Assembly (NCBI GenBank): GCA_902475375.1
Contig: CABRZC010000009.1
Coordinates: 1 to 32,486, forward strand
Reading direction: 5' to 3'
From: an uncultured Collinsella sp.
GTDB taxonomy: Bacteria > Actinomycetota > Coriobacteriia > Coriobacteriales > Coriobacteriaceae
Length of the DNA stretch: 32,486 nt
In this document: piece by piece, positions 15,029-22,873 of the stretch
Position numbering within the stretch: position 1 is the stretch's first letter
Layout of the letters: each line of letters starts with the position of its first letter
Program-made: the position numbers and the translations under genes
Notes under the pieces: generated by a model
Databases searched by the model: none
What the model was told of the DNA's origin: nothing
Seen by the model: the letters and a program-made list of their open reading frames with translations, nothing else

Positions 15029-16072
15029 ATGGCGCTTTCTGAATACAGCAAGCGGCTGCTGGGTGCCTATGCCGAGCAGCCGTTCCTTATGGCTCCTATG
15101 GCGGGCGTAACCGACCCCGCCTATCGCATCATGTGTCGCCGCCGCGGTGCCAACCTTGCCTACAGCGAGATGGTGAGCGTTGCAGGCCTTGCCTATGCCA
15201 GCAACAAGACGTGGCGCCTGGTGTTGCCGGCCGACGAGGAGCAGCAGATTTGCGTGCAGCTCTTTGGCTCCAAGCCCGATCAGTTTGCGAGTGCCGTCGC
15301 TGCCGTCGAGGAACGCGTGGGCGATCGCCTGTCATTGATTGATATCAACATGGCCTGTCCGGCTCGCAAGGTCGTTACCAAGGGCGAGGGCTCGGCGCTT
15401 ATGCGCACGCCCGACCTGGCCGAAAGAATCGTCGAGGCAGCGGTGGGCGCGGCGCATGTTCCCGTGACCGTTAAGATCCGCAAGGGTTTTTATGCCGAGG
15501 ATCGCAACGCCGCAACGTTTGCCCAGATGCTCGAGGGGGCGGGCGCCTCTGCAGTTGCCGTGCACGGTCGTTGTGCCACGCAGCTCTATACGGGCCAGGC
15601 CGATTGGTCCGTCGTCGATGAGGTTGCCGACGCTGTCGAGATTCCCGTGATTGGTTCGGGCGATGTGTTCTCGGCCGAGGACGCTGCTGAGCATCTGAGC
15701 GGCTCGGGTGCCAGCGCGGTGTTTATCGCGCGCGGCATCTACGGCAATCCGTGGGTGTTCGGCGATGCCCGAGCCCTTGCACTCGACGCCACGCCGGTGC
15801 CGTCTCGCTCCTCGGTCGAGCGCCTGGAGGCTCTGCGCGAGCACCTGACGCTCACGCACGAGCTGTTGCCGCTCATGTCGCGTGCCCGCACGTACGCGAG
15901 CTGGTATTTAAAGGGCATGCCCCATGCTGCGGCCTGGCGCGCCCAGGTGGTGCGCTGCTCCACGTACGAGGAGTTCATGGCATTGGTCGATGATATCGAG
16001 CGCGATGTGGTGGCCTGCGAGGCCGCACTTGCCGCCGGCGAGTCGGTGCCCGCGCATCCGCTGGAGGCCTAA
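15029..16072 (+). CDS. dusB: tRNA-dihydrouridine synthase (DusB type)
   Basis: Dus enzymes use FMN and NADPH to reduce specific uridines in tRNA. The 347-residue product has the MAPMAGVTD start at residues 21-29, the INMACPARK motif with catalytic C110, VTVKIRKGF, VHGR and GSGDVFS with the FMN phosphate site, followed by a helical C-terminal tRNA-binding domain. The motif pattern fits the DusB/Dus group of Gram-positive bacteria. ATG at 15029 is preceded by AAGGTGGA (15010-15017) inside the end of lepA. hemW follows after two bases, so lepA-dusB-hemW form one unit. Confidence 0.93.
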   Translation: MALSEYSKRLLGAYAEQPFLMAPMAGVTDPAYRIMCRRRGANLAYSEMVSVAGLAYASNKTWRLVLPADEEQQICVQLFGSKPDQFASAVAAVEERVGDRLSLIDINMACPARKVVTKGEGSALMRTPDLAERIVEAAVGAAHVPVTVKIRKGFYAEDRNAATFAQMLEGAGASAVAVHGRCATQLYTGQADWSVVDEVADAVEIPVIGSGDVFSAEDAAEHLSGSGASAVFIARGIYGNPWVFGDARALALDATPVPSRSSVERLEALREHLTLTHELLPLMSRARTYASWYLKGMPHAAAWRAQVVRCSTYEEFMALVDDIERDVVACEAALAAGESVPAHPLEA

Positions 16073-16074
16073 GG

Positions 16075-17307
16075 GTGGCCGTTACCGCGCTGTACGTGCA
16101 CGTGCCGTTTTGCGCCCAAAAGTGCCGGTACTGCGACTTTGACTCGCGCAGTTTTGCTCCGTGCGACCTGAGCGCTGCGCTCGATGCCTATTTTGAGCAG
16201 TTTTATGCGCGCCTTGATGCCTTTGGAGACGTCGGGGCGCTTGCGCAGATCCGTACCGTCTATGTTGGCGGCGGCACGCCGTCGCTGGCGGGGGAGCGCC
16301 TGGTAGAACTCGCCCGGCGTATCTCTGCGTGGTGCAAACCAGTTGAGTTTACCTGCGAAGCCAATCCTGAGTCGCTGACCGCCGAGCTTACCGCTGCGCT
16401 TGCCAAGGTTGGTGTCACACGCGTCTCTCTGGGCGTGCAAACGCTCGATAACGCCGAACTTACCGCCATCGGTCGCATTCACGATGCCGATCGGGCGCTC
16501 GCTGCCATCACGACGGTTAAGGGCGCAGGGCTCGATGTGTCCTGCGACCTCATGTGCGGCCTTCCCGGGCAGACCGCCGTAAGCTGGCGGCGCACGCTCG
16601 ATGGCGTGTTGGCGGCGGCGCCGCATCATGTGTCGGTTTACCCGCTCACGCTCGAGGAGGGCACGCCGCTCTACCGCATGGCGTGTCACGACGAGTCGCT
16701 TGAGCCCGACGAGGATTTTCAGGCTGCGTGCATGGATGCGGCGCGTGAGTGCCTGGGTGCGGCCGGCTATCACCCGTATGAGGTGGCAAGCTACGCGCTC
16801 GACGGCCATGAGTGCGCCCACAACATTGCCTATTGGACCGGACAGGGCTATCTGGGCTTGGGCCGCTCTGCCGCCGGTATGCTCGATGCCGAGGATTTCG
16901 ATCGCTTGGCCGGGCTGTTTCCCGACGTGCCTGCTCGCGGCGATGCGTATCGCGTGCGCTTGGTGCAACGTGACGATGATGCGATGGCGTTTGATGCCGA
17001 GTATCTGTCGCAGCGCGAGGCTGCGGCCGAGGATCTAATGCTCGCCTGCCGCATGACGCGTGGCATTGGGCCCGACCTGTTGGTTCGCTCGGCAAGCGTG
17101 ATCGCTGCAGATGGGTTGGCGGCGGCCTGTGACCGTGCTCTCGAGTTGGGCCTTGCCACCTGGGTGCCCGATCATGTTGAAGGACATGCTGGGAGCGTCA
17201 CCTTAAAAGACGTTATCGCAGGTCGCGTCCGTGCCCGCTTAGCGCCCACCCACTTGGGCTGGCTCGATGGAAATGTGCTGTTCGAGCTGTTTTGGGGTCT
17301 AGCTTAG
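16075..17307 (+). CDS. hemW: Radical SAM heme chaperone HemW-like protein
   Basis: HemW proteins were long annotated as oxygen-independent coproporphyrinogen oxidases, but they bind heme and deliver it to membrane enzymes. The 410-residue product has the radical SAM cluster cysteines C13, C17 and C20 (CAQKCRYC), GGGTPS at 65-70, SLGVQT, and the HNxxYW heme-binding motif at about residue 249 (HNIAYW), followed by a HemW C-terminal domain. It begins at GTG 16075, with GGAGG (16063-16067) seven bases upstream inside dusB. No heme synthesis genes are nearby, and the dnaJ-like gene follows, echoing the common hemW-hrcA-dnaK-dnaJ neighbourhood with the middle genes missing. Confidence 0.9.
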   Translation: MAVTALYVHVPFCAQKCRYCDFDSRSFAPCDLSAALDAYFEQFYARLDAFGDVGALAQIRTVYVGGGTPSLAGERLVELARRISAWCKPVEFTCEANPESLTAELTAALAKVGVTRVSLGVQTLDNAELTAIGRIHDADRALAAITTVKGAGLDVSCDLMCGLPGQTAVSWRRTLDGVLAAAPHHVSVYPLTLEEGTPLYRMACHDESLEPDEDFQAACMDAARECLGAAGYHPYEVASYALDGHECAHNIAYWTGQGYLGLGRSAAGMLDAEDFDRLAGLFPDVPARGDAYRVRLVQRDDDAMAFDAEYLSQREAAAEDLMLACRMTRGIGPDLLVRSASVIAADGLAAACDRALELGLATWVPDHVEGHAGSVTLKDVIAGRVRARLAPTHLGWLDGNVLFELFWGLA

Positions 17308-17308
17308 G

Positions 17309-17323
17309 CCGCTCGGGTAGAAT
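17309..17323 (+). promoter_or_regulatory. Probable promoter of the dnaJ-like gene
   Basis: CCGCTCGGGTAGAAT ends in the -10 box TAGAAT (17318-17323) and shares its first eleven bases with the lepA promoter. No -35 is seen at the normal distance. TATATA at 17332-17337 is a second possible -10. Confidence 0.5.
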
Positions 17324-17365
17324 TACCGCAATATATACGCTGCTGTGAGCAGGAGGTTGCCGCGC

Positions 17366-18469
17366 ATGGCGACGATGAACGAAAAAGATTACTACGAGAT
17401 TTTGGGTGTCTCCAAGGACGCCACCTCGCGTGATATACAGAAGGCCTTCCAGCAAAAGGCGCGCAAGCTCCATCCTGACGTCAACAAAGAGCCGGATGCC
17501 GAGGAAAAGTTCAAAGAGGTTTCCGAGGCCTACGCTGTGCTTTCGGATGAGCAGAAGCGTGCGCGCTATGACGCCATGCGTTCGGGTAATCCCTTCGCCG
17601 GCGCTCCCACGGCTTCGCCCTATGGCGGCGGCTACGCCGGCAGCGCAGGCTATGGTAATCCCTTTGAGGGCGGCTTTCCCTTTGGTGGCGCCTGGGGTCA
17701 GCCGCGTCGCGGGCAGGCTGCCTATAATCCCGAGAACGGCGCCAACGTGGTCGTCGATATTAAGCTCGACGCCAAGGAGGCCAAGGGCGGTGCCCGCAAG
17801 ACCGTCCGCTATACGCGCTTCGATACCTGTGGCCACTGTGGCGGCTCGGGTTCTGTTTCGTCCGAGCATGCACATACCTGTCCGAGCTGCGGCGGTCGCG
17901 GGCACATCGACGTCGACCTGTCCTTCCTGTTCGGTGCCGGCACGTTCCAGTCGGTCTGCCCCGAGTGCGGCGGTTCCGGTAAGGTCGTTGCCGACCCCTG
18001 TCCCGATTGCGGCGGCAGCGGGCGTGTCCGTGTGACCTCCGAGCAGACGATTGAGTTTCCTGCCGGCACGCACGACGGCGACGAGATTCGCATTAGCGGC
18101 ATGGGTCACGCCGGCACCAACGGTGCCTCGGGTGGCGATTTGGTCGGTCGCGCCCATGTTGAGGCCGAGCGTCTGGAAGGCAAGGCTCGTACCGGTTTTT
18201 ACCTGATGGGCATTGTGGCGCCGTTTTTGGTGCTGTCGGCCATCTCGGGTGTGTTCTCGGCCTTTGCCGTGATGTGCTTTATTCCGTTTGCCATGGGCCT
18301 GTTCATGGTGCTCTCGGACGGCGTACTGCATCGCAGCCTGCTGTGGTGGAAGCGCGGCGCGATGCAGTTTGCCAATGGTTTTGCCAACGGATTTATGTTT
18401 GCGCTCGTGTCGGTTTGGTTTGCGAGCTGCTCGCAGCGTGCCATGCTTTCGCCTTACGGAATGCAATAA
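17366..18469 (+). CDS. DnaJ-like zinc-finger J-protein with predicted C-terminal membrane helices
   Basis: The 367-residue product has a J domain (about 7-70) with the HPD motif at 36-38 that stimulates Hsp70 ATPase, a Gly/Phe/Pro-rich linker (about 73-118), and a complete zinc-finger region with four cysteine pairs (C155/C158, C172/C175, C198/C201, C212/C215). Only a short part of the substrate-binding domain follows (to about 267, EFPAGTHDGDEIRISG). Instead of the rest, there are two or three hydrophobic segments (about 277-299, 301-319 and 337-356), so it is probably membrane-bound. ATG at 17366 has AGGAGG (17351-17356) nine bases upstream. A canonical dnaJ lies directly downstream. Its role may be to recruit DnaK to membrane or newly inserted proteins; this is an inference. 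Confidence 0.88.
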   Translation: MATMNEKDYYEILGVSKDATSRDIQKAFQQKARKLHPDVNKEPDAEEKFKEVSEAYAVLSDEQKRARYDAMRSGNPFAGAPTASPYGGGYAGSAGYGNPFEGGFPFGGAWGQPRRGQAAYNPENGANVVVDIKLDAKEAKGGARKTVRYTRFDTCGHCGGSGSVSSEHAHTCPSCGGRGHIDVDLSFLFGAGTFQSVCPECGGSGKVVADPCPDCGGSGRVRVTSEQTIEFPAGTHDGDEIRISGMGHAGTNGASGGDLVGRAHVEAERLEGKARTGFYLMGIVAPFLVLSAISGVFSAFAVMCFIPFAMGLFMVLSDGVLHRSLLWWKRGAMQFANGFANGFMFALVSVWFASCSQRAMLSPYGMQ

Positions 18470-18502
18470 CATCTAGCCCTCTGTTTGCGGCCGGCCCAGC
18501 TT

Positions 18503-18511
18503 GGGTATAGG
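18503..18511 (+). promoter_or_regulatory. Weak candidate promoter for dnaJ
   Basis: GGGTATAGG places a TATAGG box at 18506-18511 after a G triplet, as in the lepA, dnaJ-like and rnj upstream regions. TTGCGG (18485-18490) is 15 bases away. It could supplement read-through from the gene upstream. No CIRCE or HAIR heat-shock operator was recognised. Confidence 0.3.
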
Positions 18512-18550
18512 ACGCACTGTGACAATAATGAAAGTCGGAAGGATTCGGTC

Positions 18551-19699
18551 GTGTCGGAAAATAGGGATTACTACGAGGTACTTGGCGTCGACAAGGATGC
18601 CGACGCGCGGACGATTAAGCGCGCGTTTCTAAAGAAGGCCCGTACCGTACACCCGGACGTTTCGGACGACCCCGAGGCCGAGGCCAAGTTCAAAGAGCTC
18701 AATGAGGCTTATTCCGTTCTTTCCGACGAGCAGAAGCGTGCTAACTACGACCGTTACGGCACTGCCGACGGCCCTGGTGGTTCGGGCTACGTCGATATCA
18801 ACGATATCTTTGGTGGCATGGGCATGGACGACTTGTTCTCGTCGTTCTTTGGCGGCGGTGCCGGCGGTGGCGCCCGAAATCGCCGTGAGCGTCGTCGCGG
18901 CCGCGATATGGCCATCTCCCTTTCGGTTACCCTTGAGGAGGCGGCGCTCGGGTGCAAAAAGACGATCAGCTATGACCGCCTTGCTCCCTGCGAGGATTGC
19001 AACGGCACCGGTAGGGCCGAGGGTGCACAGGAAAAGCAGTGCAGCCGCTGCCACGGTACGGGCTATGTCACGACGGTCCAGCGTTCGTTCCTGGGCCAGG
19101 TTCAGTCCTCTTCGCCTTGCCCCGACTGCCACGGCGAGGGCACGGTCATCGACCATCCCTGCGAGACCTGTGACGGTCAGGGCCGCACGCCTTCGCACGA
19201 AAAGATCGACATCGATATCCCCGCCGGCGTTTCGACCGGTCGCCAGCTGCGCGTGAGCGGCTTTGGCGAGGCTGGCCTTCGTGGCGAGCCCTCGGGCGAC
19301 CTGATCGTCAACGTGCGTGTCGCCGACCACGAGCGTTTTAAGCGTAACGGTGACGACCTCTACCTCGTGAGCGATATCTCGATTGCACAGGCTGCGCTCG
19401 GCTGCGAGATTGAGGTCGAGGGCATTATGCCTGACGAGGTCGTCAAGCTGTGCGTCCCCGCCGGCACACAGTACGGTGACACCGTGAGCGCCAACAATTA
19501 CGGCATGCCGCGTATCGGCGGTGGCGGTTCGCGTGGCCGCCTGGTCGTGCAGCTGCGCGTGGTCGTCCCCACCAATCTCTCCAACAAGCAGCGCGAGCTG
19601 CTTCGCGCCTTTGCCGACGAGATGGGCGATGACGTCGCTTCCGGTAAGAAGTCGGTAACCGATCGCATCAAGAGCGCTCTCGACGACATCCTCGATTAA
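18551..19699 (+). CDS. dnaJ: Chaperone protein DnaJ
   Basis: DnaJ delivers unfolded proteins to DnaK and stimulates its ATPase. The 382-residue product has the J domain with HPD at 34-36, a Gly-rich linker with GGGAGGGAR, four zinc-finger repeats (C147/C150, C164/C167, C190/C193, C204/C207) and both C-terminal substrate-binding domains through the dimerisation end, the normal full-length type I layout. GTG at 18551 has GGAAGGA (18537-18543) seven bases upstream and gives the expected start MSENRDYYEVLGV. dnaK, grpE and hrcA are not in the window. mtaB begins nine bases downstream, without the prmA and rsmE genes that often separate them. Confidence 0.96.
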   Translation: MSENRDYYEVLGVDKDADARTIKRAFLKKARTVHPDVSDDPEAEAKFKELNEAYSVLSDEQKRANYDRYGTADGPGGSGYVDINDIFGGMGMDDLFSSFFGGGAGGGARNRRERRRGRDMAISLSVTLEEAALGCKKTISYDRLAPCEDCNGTGRAEGAQEKQCSRCHGTGYVTTVQRSFLGQVQSSSPCPDCHGEGTVIDHPCETCDGQGRTPSHEKIDIDIPAGVSTGRQLRVSGFGEAGLRGEPSGDLIVNVRVADHERFKRNGDDLYLVSDISIAQAALGCEIEVEGIMPDEVVKLCVPAGTQYGDTVSANNYGMPRIGGGGSRGRLVVQLRVVVPTNLSNKQRELLRAFADEMGDDVASGKKSVTDRIKSALDDILD

Positions 19700-19708
19700 G
19701 GAGCCCGC

Positions 19709-21001
19709 GTGCTCGCACCTCATATCTCTGTCGTCAACCTCGGCTGCCGTGTCAACCGGGTTGAGTCCGACCGTATCACTGCCGATCTTATGCGCCTGGG
19801 CTTTGCGATGGTGGAGCCTCAGGATGCTGAGCTGATCGTCATTAACACCTGTGCCGTTACGGGCGAGGCCGAGGCCAAGACCCGTAAGGCCGTTCGCCAT
19901 GCGCTGGCCTATCCAAACGAGCCCTATGTGGTCGTGACCGGATGCGTGGTCAATCTGCATCCCGAGGAGCTGCTGGAGCTTTCGGACCGCGTGATCGCCG
20001 AGCCGTCCAAGATCGATGTCGCCGAACGCGTCTGTGAGGTGCTGGGCGTTGAGTCCGATGACGTTCCCGCCTGCAGTGACGGCGAGGTTGTCGACGCGCT
20101 CGGTCGCTCGCGTCTGGGCGTGAAGATCCAGGACGGCTGCAACCATCGTTGCACCTATTGCATTGTGTGGAAGGCCCGCGGCCCCGAGCGCTCCGTGCCG
20201 GTCGAGTCCGTGCTCGAGCAAGTTCGCGAGGCACAGGAGGCCGGCGTGCCCGAGGTGGTGCTGACGGGTGTGAACCTGGGCGCCTACGATGGCAAGAGCG
20301 CGACTGATGAACACGTCGAGATCGATGAGCTGCTCGAGGCGATCATGGAGCGCACGTCCATTCCGCATGTGCGCATTTCCTCGGTCGAGCCCATGGATAT
20401 CTCCGAGTCCCTGCTTAAGGTCATGGCGCGCTATCCGCAGCGCATCGCCCCGTTTTTACACCTGCCCGTGCAGTCCGGCTGCACCAGGACACTGCATCGC
20501 ATGGGCCGTCCCTATAGCGCCGAGACCTTCGAGGAGACGGTGCGCATGATTCGCGCCAACTTGCCTCAGGTGTCTCTTTCGTGTGATGTCATCGTCGGTT
20601 TTCCCGGCGAGACGGACGAGGAGTTTGAGGAGTCGCTGGCGCTGTGCCGCCGCGTGGGCTTTTCGCGTATGCATGTGTTCCGCTACAGCAAGCGTCCCGG
20701 TACCCTTGCTGCCGATATGCCCGACCAGGTGCCACCCGAGGTTATGGCCGAGCGTAGCCGCCGCATGAGGGCCGCGGCGCAGGAACTCGCCATTGCCGAC
20801 GCTCGCCGTCGCGTGGGAACCGTCGAGCGTGCCGTACTTGAGTATGGCGACAACCTGACGCTCGGTTCGTTCCATCATGCCCGTCTTGACGATACCCGTG
20901 GACTCACAGCACCGTGCCTGCTCGATGTTGCTATCATCGGAGTCGATGATTCCGGCTTGGTCCATGCACGCAGGGAGGTTCATGGAAGCCTCGAAGATTA
21001 G
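19709..21001 (+). CDS. mtaB: tRNA t6A37 methylthiotransferase MtaB
   Basis: MtaB adds a methylthio group to N6-threonylcarbamoyladenosine at tRNA position 37. The 430-residue product has the methylthiotransferase N-terminal domain with cluster cysteines C13, C48 and C79, the radical SAM cysteines C144, C148 and C151 (CNHRCTYC), SSVEPMD, HLPVQSG and VGFPGET, and a C-terminal TRAM-like region. The NLGCRVN start and length around 430 indicate MtaB rather than MiaB or RimO. GTG at 19709 has AAGGAG (19698-19703) five bases upstream, overlapping the dnaJ stop. It overlaps phoH by 20 bases. Confidence 0.93.
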   Translation: MLAPHISVVNLGCRVNRVESDRITADLMRLGFAMVEPQDAELIVINTCAVTGEAEAKTRKAVRHALAYPNEPYVVVTGCVVNLHPEELLELSDRVIAEPSKIDVAERVCEVLGVESDDVPACSDGEVVDALGRSRLGVKIQDGCNHRCTYCIVWKARGPERSVPVESVLEQVREAQEAGVPEVVLTGVNLGAYDGKSATDEHVEIDELLEAIMERTSIPHVRISSVEPMDISESLLKVMARYPQRIAPFLHLPVQSGCTRTLHRMGRPYSAETFEETVRMIRANLPQVSLSCDVIVGFPGETDEEFEESLALCRRVGFSRMHVFRYSKRPGTLAADMPDQVPPEVMAERSRRMRAAAQELAIADARRRVGTVERAVLEYGDNLTLGSFHHARLDDTRGLTAPCLLDVAIIGVDDSGLVHARREVHGSLED

Positions 21002-21968
21002 ACTTACCGTTCCCGAGGGTATTGACCCTTCGCGCGTTTTGGGCGCCGGCGACGGCGTTCTTCGTGCGCTCGAGAGTTTGGTTCGTGCCCACGTGGTCGC
21101 CCGTGGCGACAGTATCGCCGTGAGCGGTGACCCTGACGAGGTCGAGCTCGTGGCGCGCTTTTTCGAGCATGCTTTTCGCGAAGCGGCTGCCGGACGCACA
21201 CTTTCTGCCGACGATGTCTCTCGCTGCCTGGCCGTCTTGCGCGACGGTGAGCACGAGGCTACGTCGCTTCGCGATGATGTGCTGCTTTCGTATCGCGGTC
21301 GCGCCATTCGCCCCAAAACGCTCGGCCAAAAGCGCTACGTGGATGCCATCCGCTCGCATACCATCACGTTTGGCCTGGGTCCTGCCGGTACTGGTAAGAC
21401 CTATCTGGCCATGGCGCTCGCCGTTGCCGCGCTCAAGCGTCATGAGGTGGGTCGTCTGGTTTTGACGCGTCCGGTTGTCGAGGCGGGGGAGAACCTGGGC
21501 TTTTTGCCCGGTACCCTCGAGGAAAAGATCGACCCCTACATGCGTCCGCTCTACGACGCCCTTTTTGACATGATGGATCGCGAGCGCACCGATGAACTCA
21601 TGGAGCGCGGCGTGATCGAGATCGCCCCGCTTGCCTACATGCGCGGCCGCACGCTGAGCGATGCCTTCGTGGTGCTCGACGAGGCGCAAAATACCACGCC
21701 CGAGCAGATGAAGATGTTCCTGACGCGCCTGGGCTTTAACTCCAAGTTTGTGATTACCGGCGACCTGAGTCAGCGCGACCTGGTGGGTCGTCGCGGCGGT
21801 CTTGCCGACGTCGAGCGGATTTTGGGCCGTGTCGACGATGTCGCATTTTCTCACCTCGAGCGTGCCGACGTGGTGCGCCATGCCTTGGTGGGGCGTATCG
21901 TCGAGGCATACGATGCTTATGATGATGTGCGCGAGAAGCGCGTACACGACCGAAAGGAGTCCCGTTGA
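20982..21968 (+). CDS. phoH: PhoH-like ATPase
   Basis: PhoH-like proteins are cytosolic P-loop ATPases linked by context to RNA metabolism and ribosome maturation. The 328-residue product has an N-terminal region resembling a KH-type domain, the Walker A loop GPAGTGKT from residue 133, LTRPVVEAGE, the Walker B-like VVLDEAQNTT and the sensor ITGDLSQRDL. ATG at 20982 has GGGAGG (20972-20977) four bases before it and lies inside the end of mtaB. It overlaps ybeY by four bases, a widely conserved pair that supports a shared function in rRNA processing. Confidence 0.94.
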   Translation: MEASKIRLTVPEGIDPSRVLGAGDGVLRALESLVRAHVVARGDSIAVSGDPDEVELVARFFEHAFREAAAGRTLSADDVSRCLAVLRDGEHEATSLRDDVLLSYRGRAIRPKTLGQKRYVDAIRSHTITFGLGPAGTGKTYLAMALAVAALKRHEVGRLVLTRPVVEAGENLGFLPGTLEEKIDPYMRPLYDALFDMMDRERTDELMERGVIEIAPLAYMRGRTLSDAFVVLDEAQNTTPEQMKMFLTRLGFNSKFVITGDLSQRDLVGRRGGLADVERILGRVDDVAFSHLERADVVRHALVGRIVEAYDAYDDVREKRVHDRKESR

Positions 21969-22474
21969 GTGTATTGATCAGCAACGATGCCGAGCTCGAT
22001 ACGCTGATCGACGCGCAGGAGGTAGAGCACATCTGCGAGGTCGTGCTTGCCGCCGAGGGCGTTGAGCGTGAAGTCGAGATTTCCCTTTCATATGTCGATG
22101 AGGACGAGATGCACGAGCTCAACCACGAGTGGCGCGGTATCGACCGTACCACCGATGTTCTCTCGTTTGAATGCGACTCGGCCTTTGACGAGGATATTCC
22201 CGCCGACGAGACGCTCGAGCTCGGCGATATCATCCTGGCCCCGCAGGTCATTGCCCGTCAGGCCCCCGGCTTTGGCAATAGCCCTGCCGACGAGTGCCGC
22301 CTGATGCTCGTGCATGGCATGCTGCATCTGCTGGGGTATGACCACATTGAGGACGACGAGGCCGAGGTCATGGAGGCCCGCGAGGACGCTATCTTGCGCG
22401 ATCTGGCGCTCGAGCGCGGCGAGGACCCCAAGCTGGTCCACGTCGGTCCCATCACCAACCACGCCCATGACTAG
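21965..22474 (+). CDS. ybeY: Endoribonuclease YbeY
   Basis: YbeY is a metal-dependent RNase needed for 16S rRNA 3'-end maturation and ribosome quality control. The 169-residue product carries the zinc motif HGMLHLLGYDH, preceded by the RGIDRTTDVLSF segment and LGDIILAP, all typical. The TTG start at 21965 overlaps the phoH stop (TTGA) and has AAAGGAG (21953-21959) five bases upstream; no ATG or GTG in frame gives a better start. dgkA starts nine bases after the stop, giving the phoH-ybeY-dgkA-era cluster of Gram-positive type. Confidence 0.95.
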   Translation: MSVLISNDAELDTLIDAQEVEHICEVVLAAEGVEREVEISLSYVDEDEMHELNHEWRGIDRTTDVLSFECDSAFDEDIPADETLELGDIILAPQVIARQAPGFGNSPADECRLMLVHGMLHLLGYDHIEDDEAEVMEAREDAILRDLALERGEDPKLVHVGPITNHAHD

Positions 22475-22483
22475 GAGCCGTCT

Positions 22484-22861
22484 ATGATTCCCGGATCGAA
22501 CAAGGACCATCCGTCCTTCTTAAAGTCCTTCTCCTACGCCATGGAGGGCTTCGTCACCGCCGTCAAGACCGAGCGCAACATTAAGGTTATGCTCGCGGCG
22601 GGCGTTTGCACCGTCGTTGCCGGCTGCATTGTCGGCCTCGACATTGCCGAGTGGGCCACAGTTATCATCTGCTGTGGCTTGGTGATTCACGGCGAGCTGT
22701 GCAATACCGCTATGGAGGCGATCGTCGACCTGGCGACCCAGGAACTTCATCCGCTGGCAAAGCGTGCGAAGGATATCGCCGCCGCCTCCGTATACGTACT
22801 TTCCATCACCGCCGCGATTGTGGGATTGCTGGTATTTGCCCACGCGCTCGACTTTATTTAG
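22484..22861 (+). CDS. dgkA: Diacylglycerol kinase / undecaprenol kinase family membrane protein
   Basis: This small integral membrane kinase family phosphorylates diacylglycerol in E. coli and mainly undecaprenol in Gram-positive bacteria, helping recycle the lipid carrier of cell-wall synthesis. The 125-residue product has a charged N-terminal amphipathic stretch, three hydrophobic segments (about 37-54, 57-70 and 102-120) and the active-site pattern NTAMEAIVDL followed by AKDIAAASV. Its position between ybeY and era matches Gram-positive genomes, so the undecaprenol role is more likely. ATG at 22484 follows an AGGAG (22473-22477). Confidence 0.9.
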   Translation: MIPGSNKDHPSFLKSFSYAMEGFVTAVKTERNIKVMLAAGVCTVVAGCIVGLDIAEWATVIICCGLVIHGELCNTAMEAIVDLATQELHPLAKRAKDIAAASVYVLSITAAIVGLLVFAHALDFI

Positions 22862-22873
22862 AAAGGGATTTTC

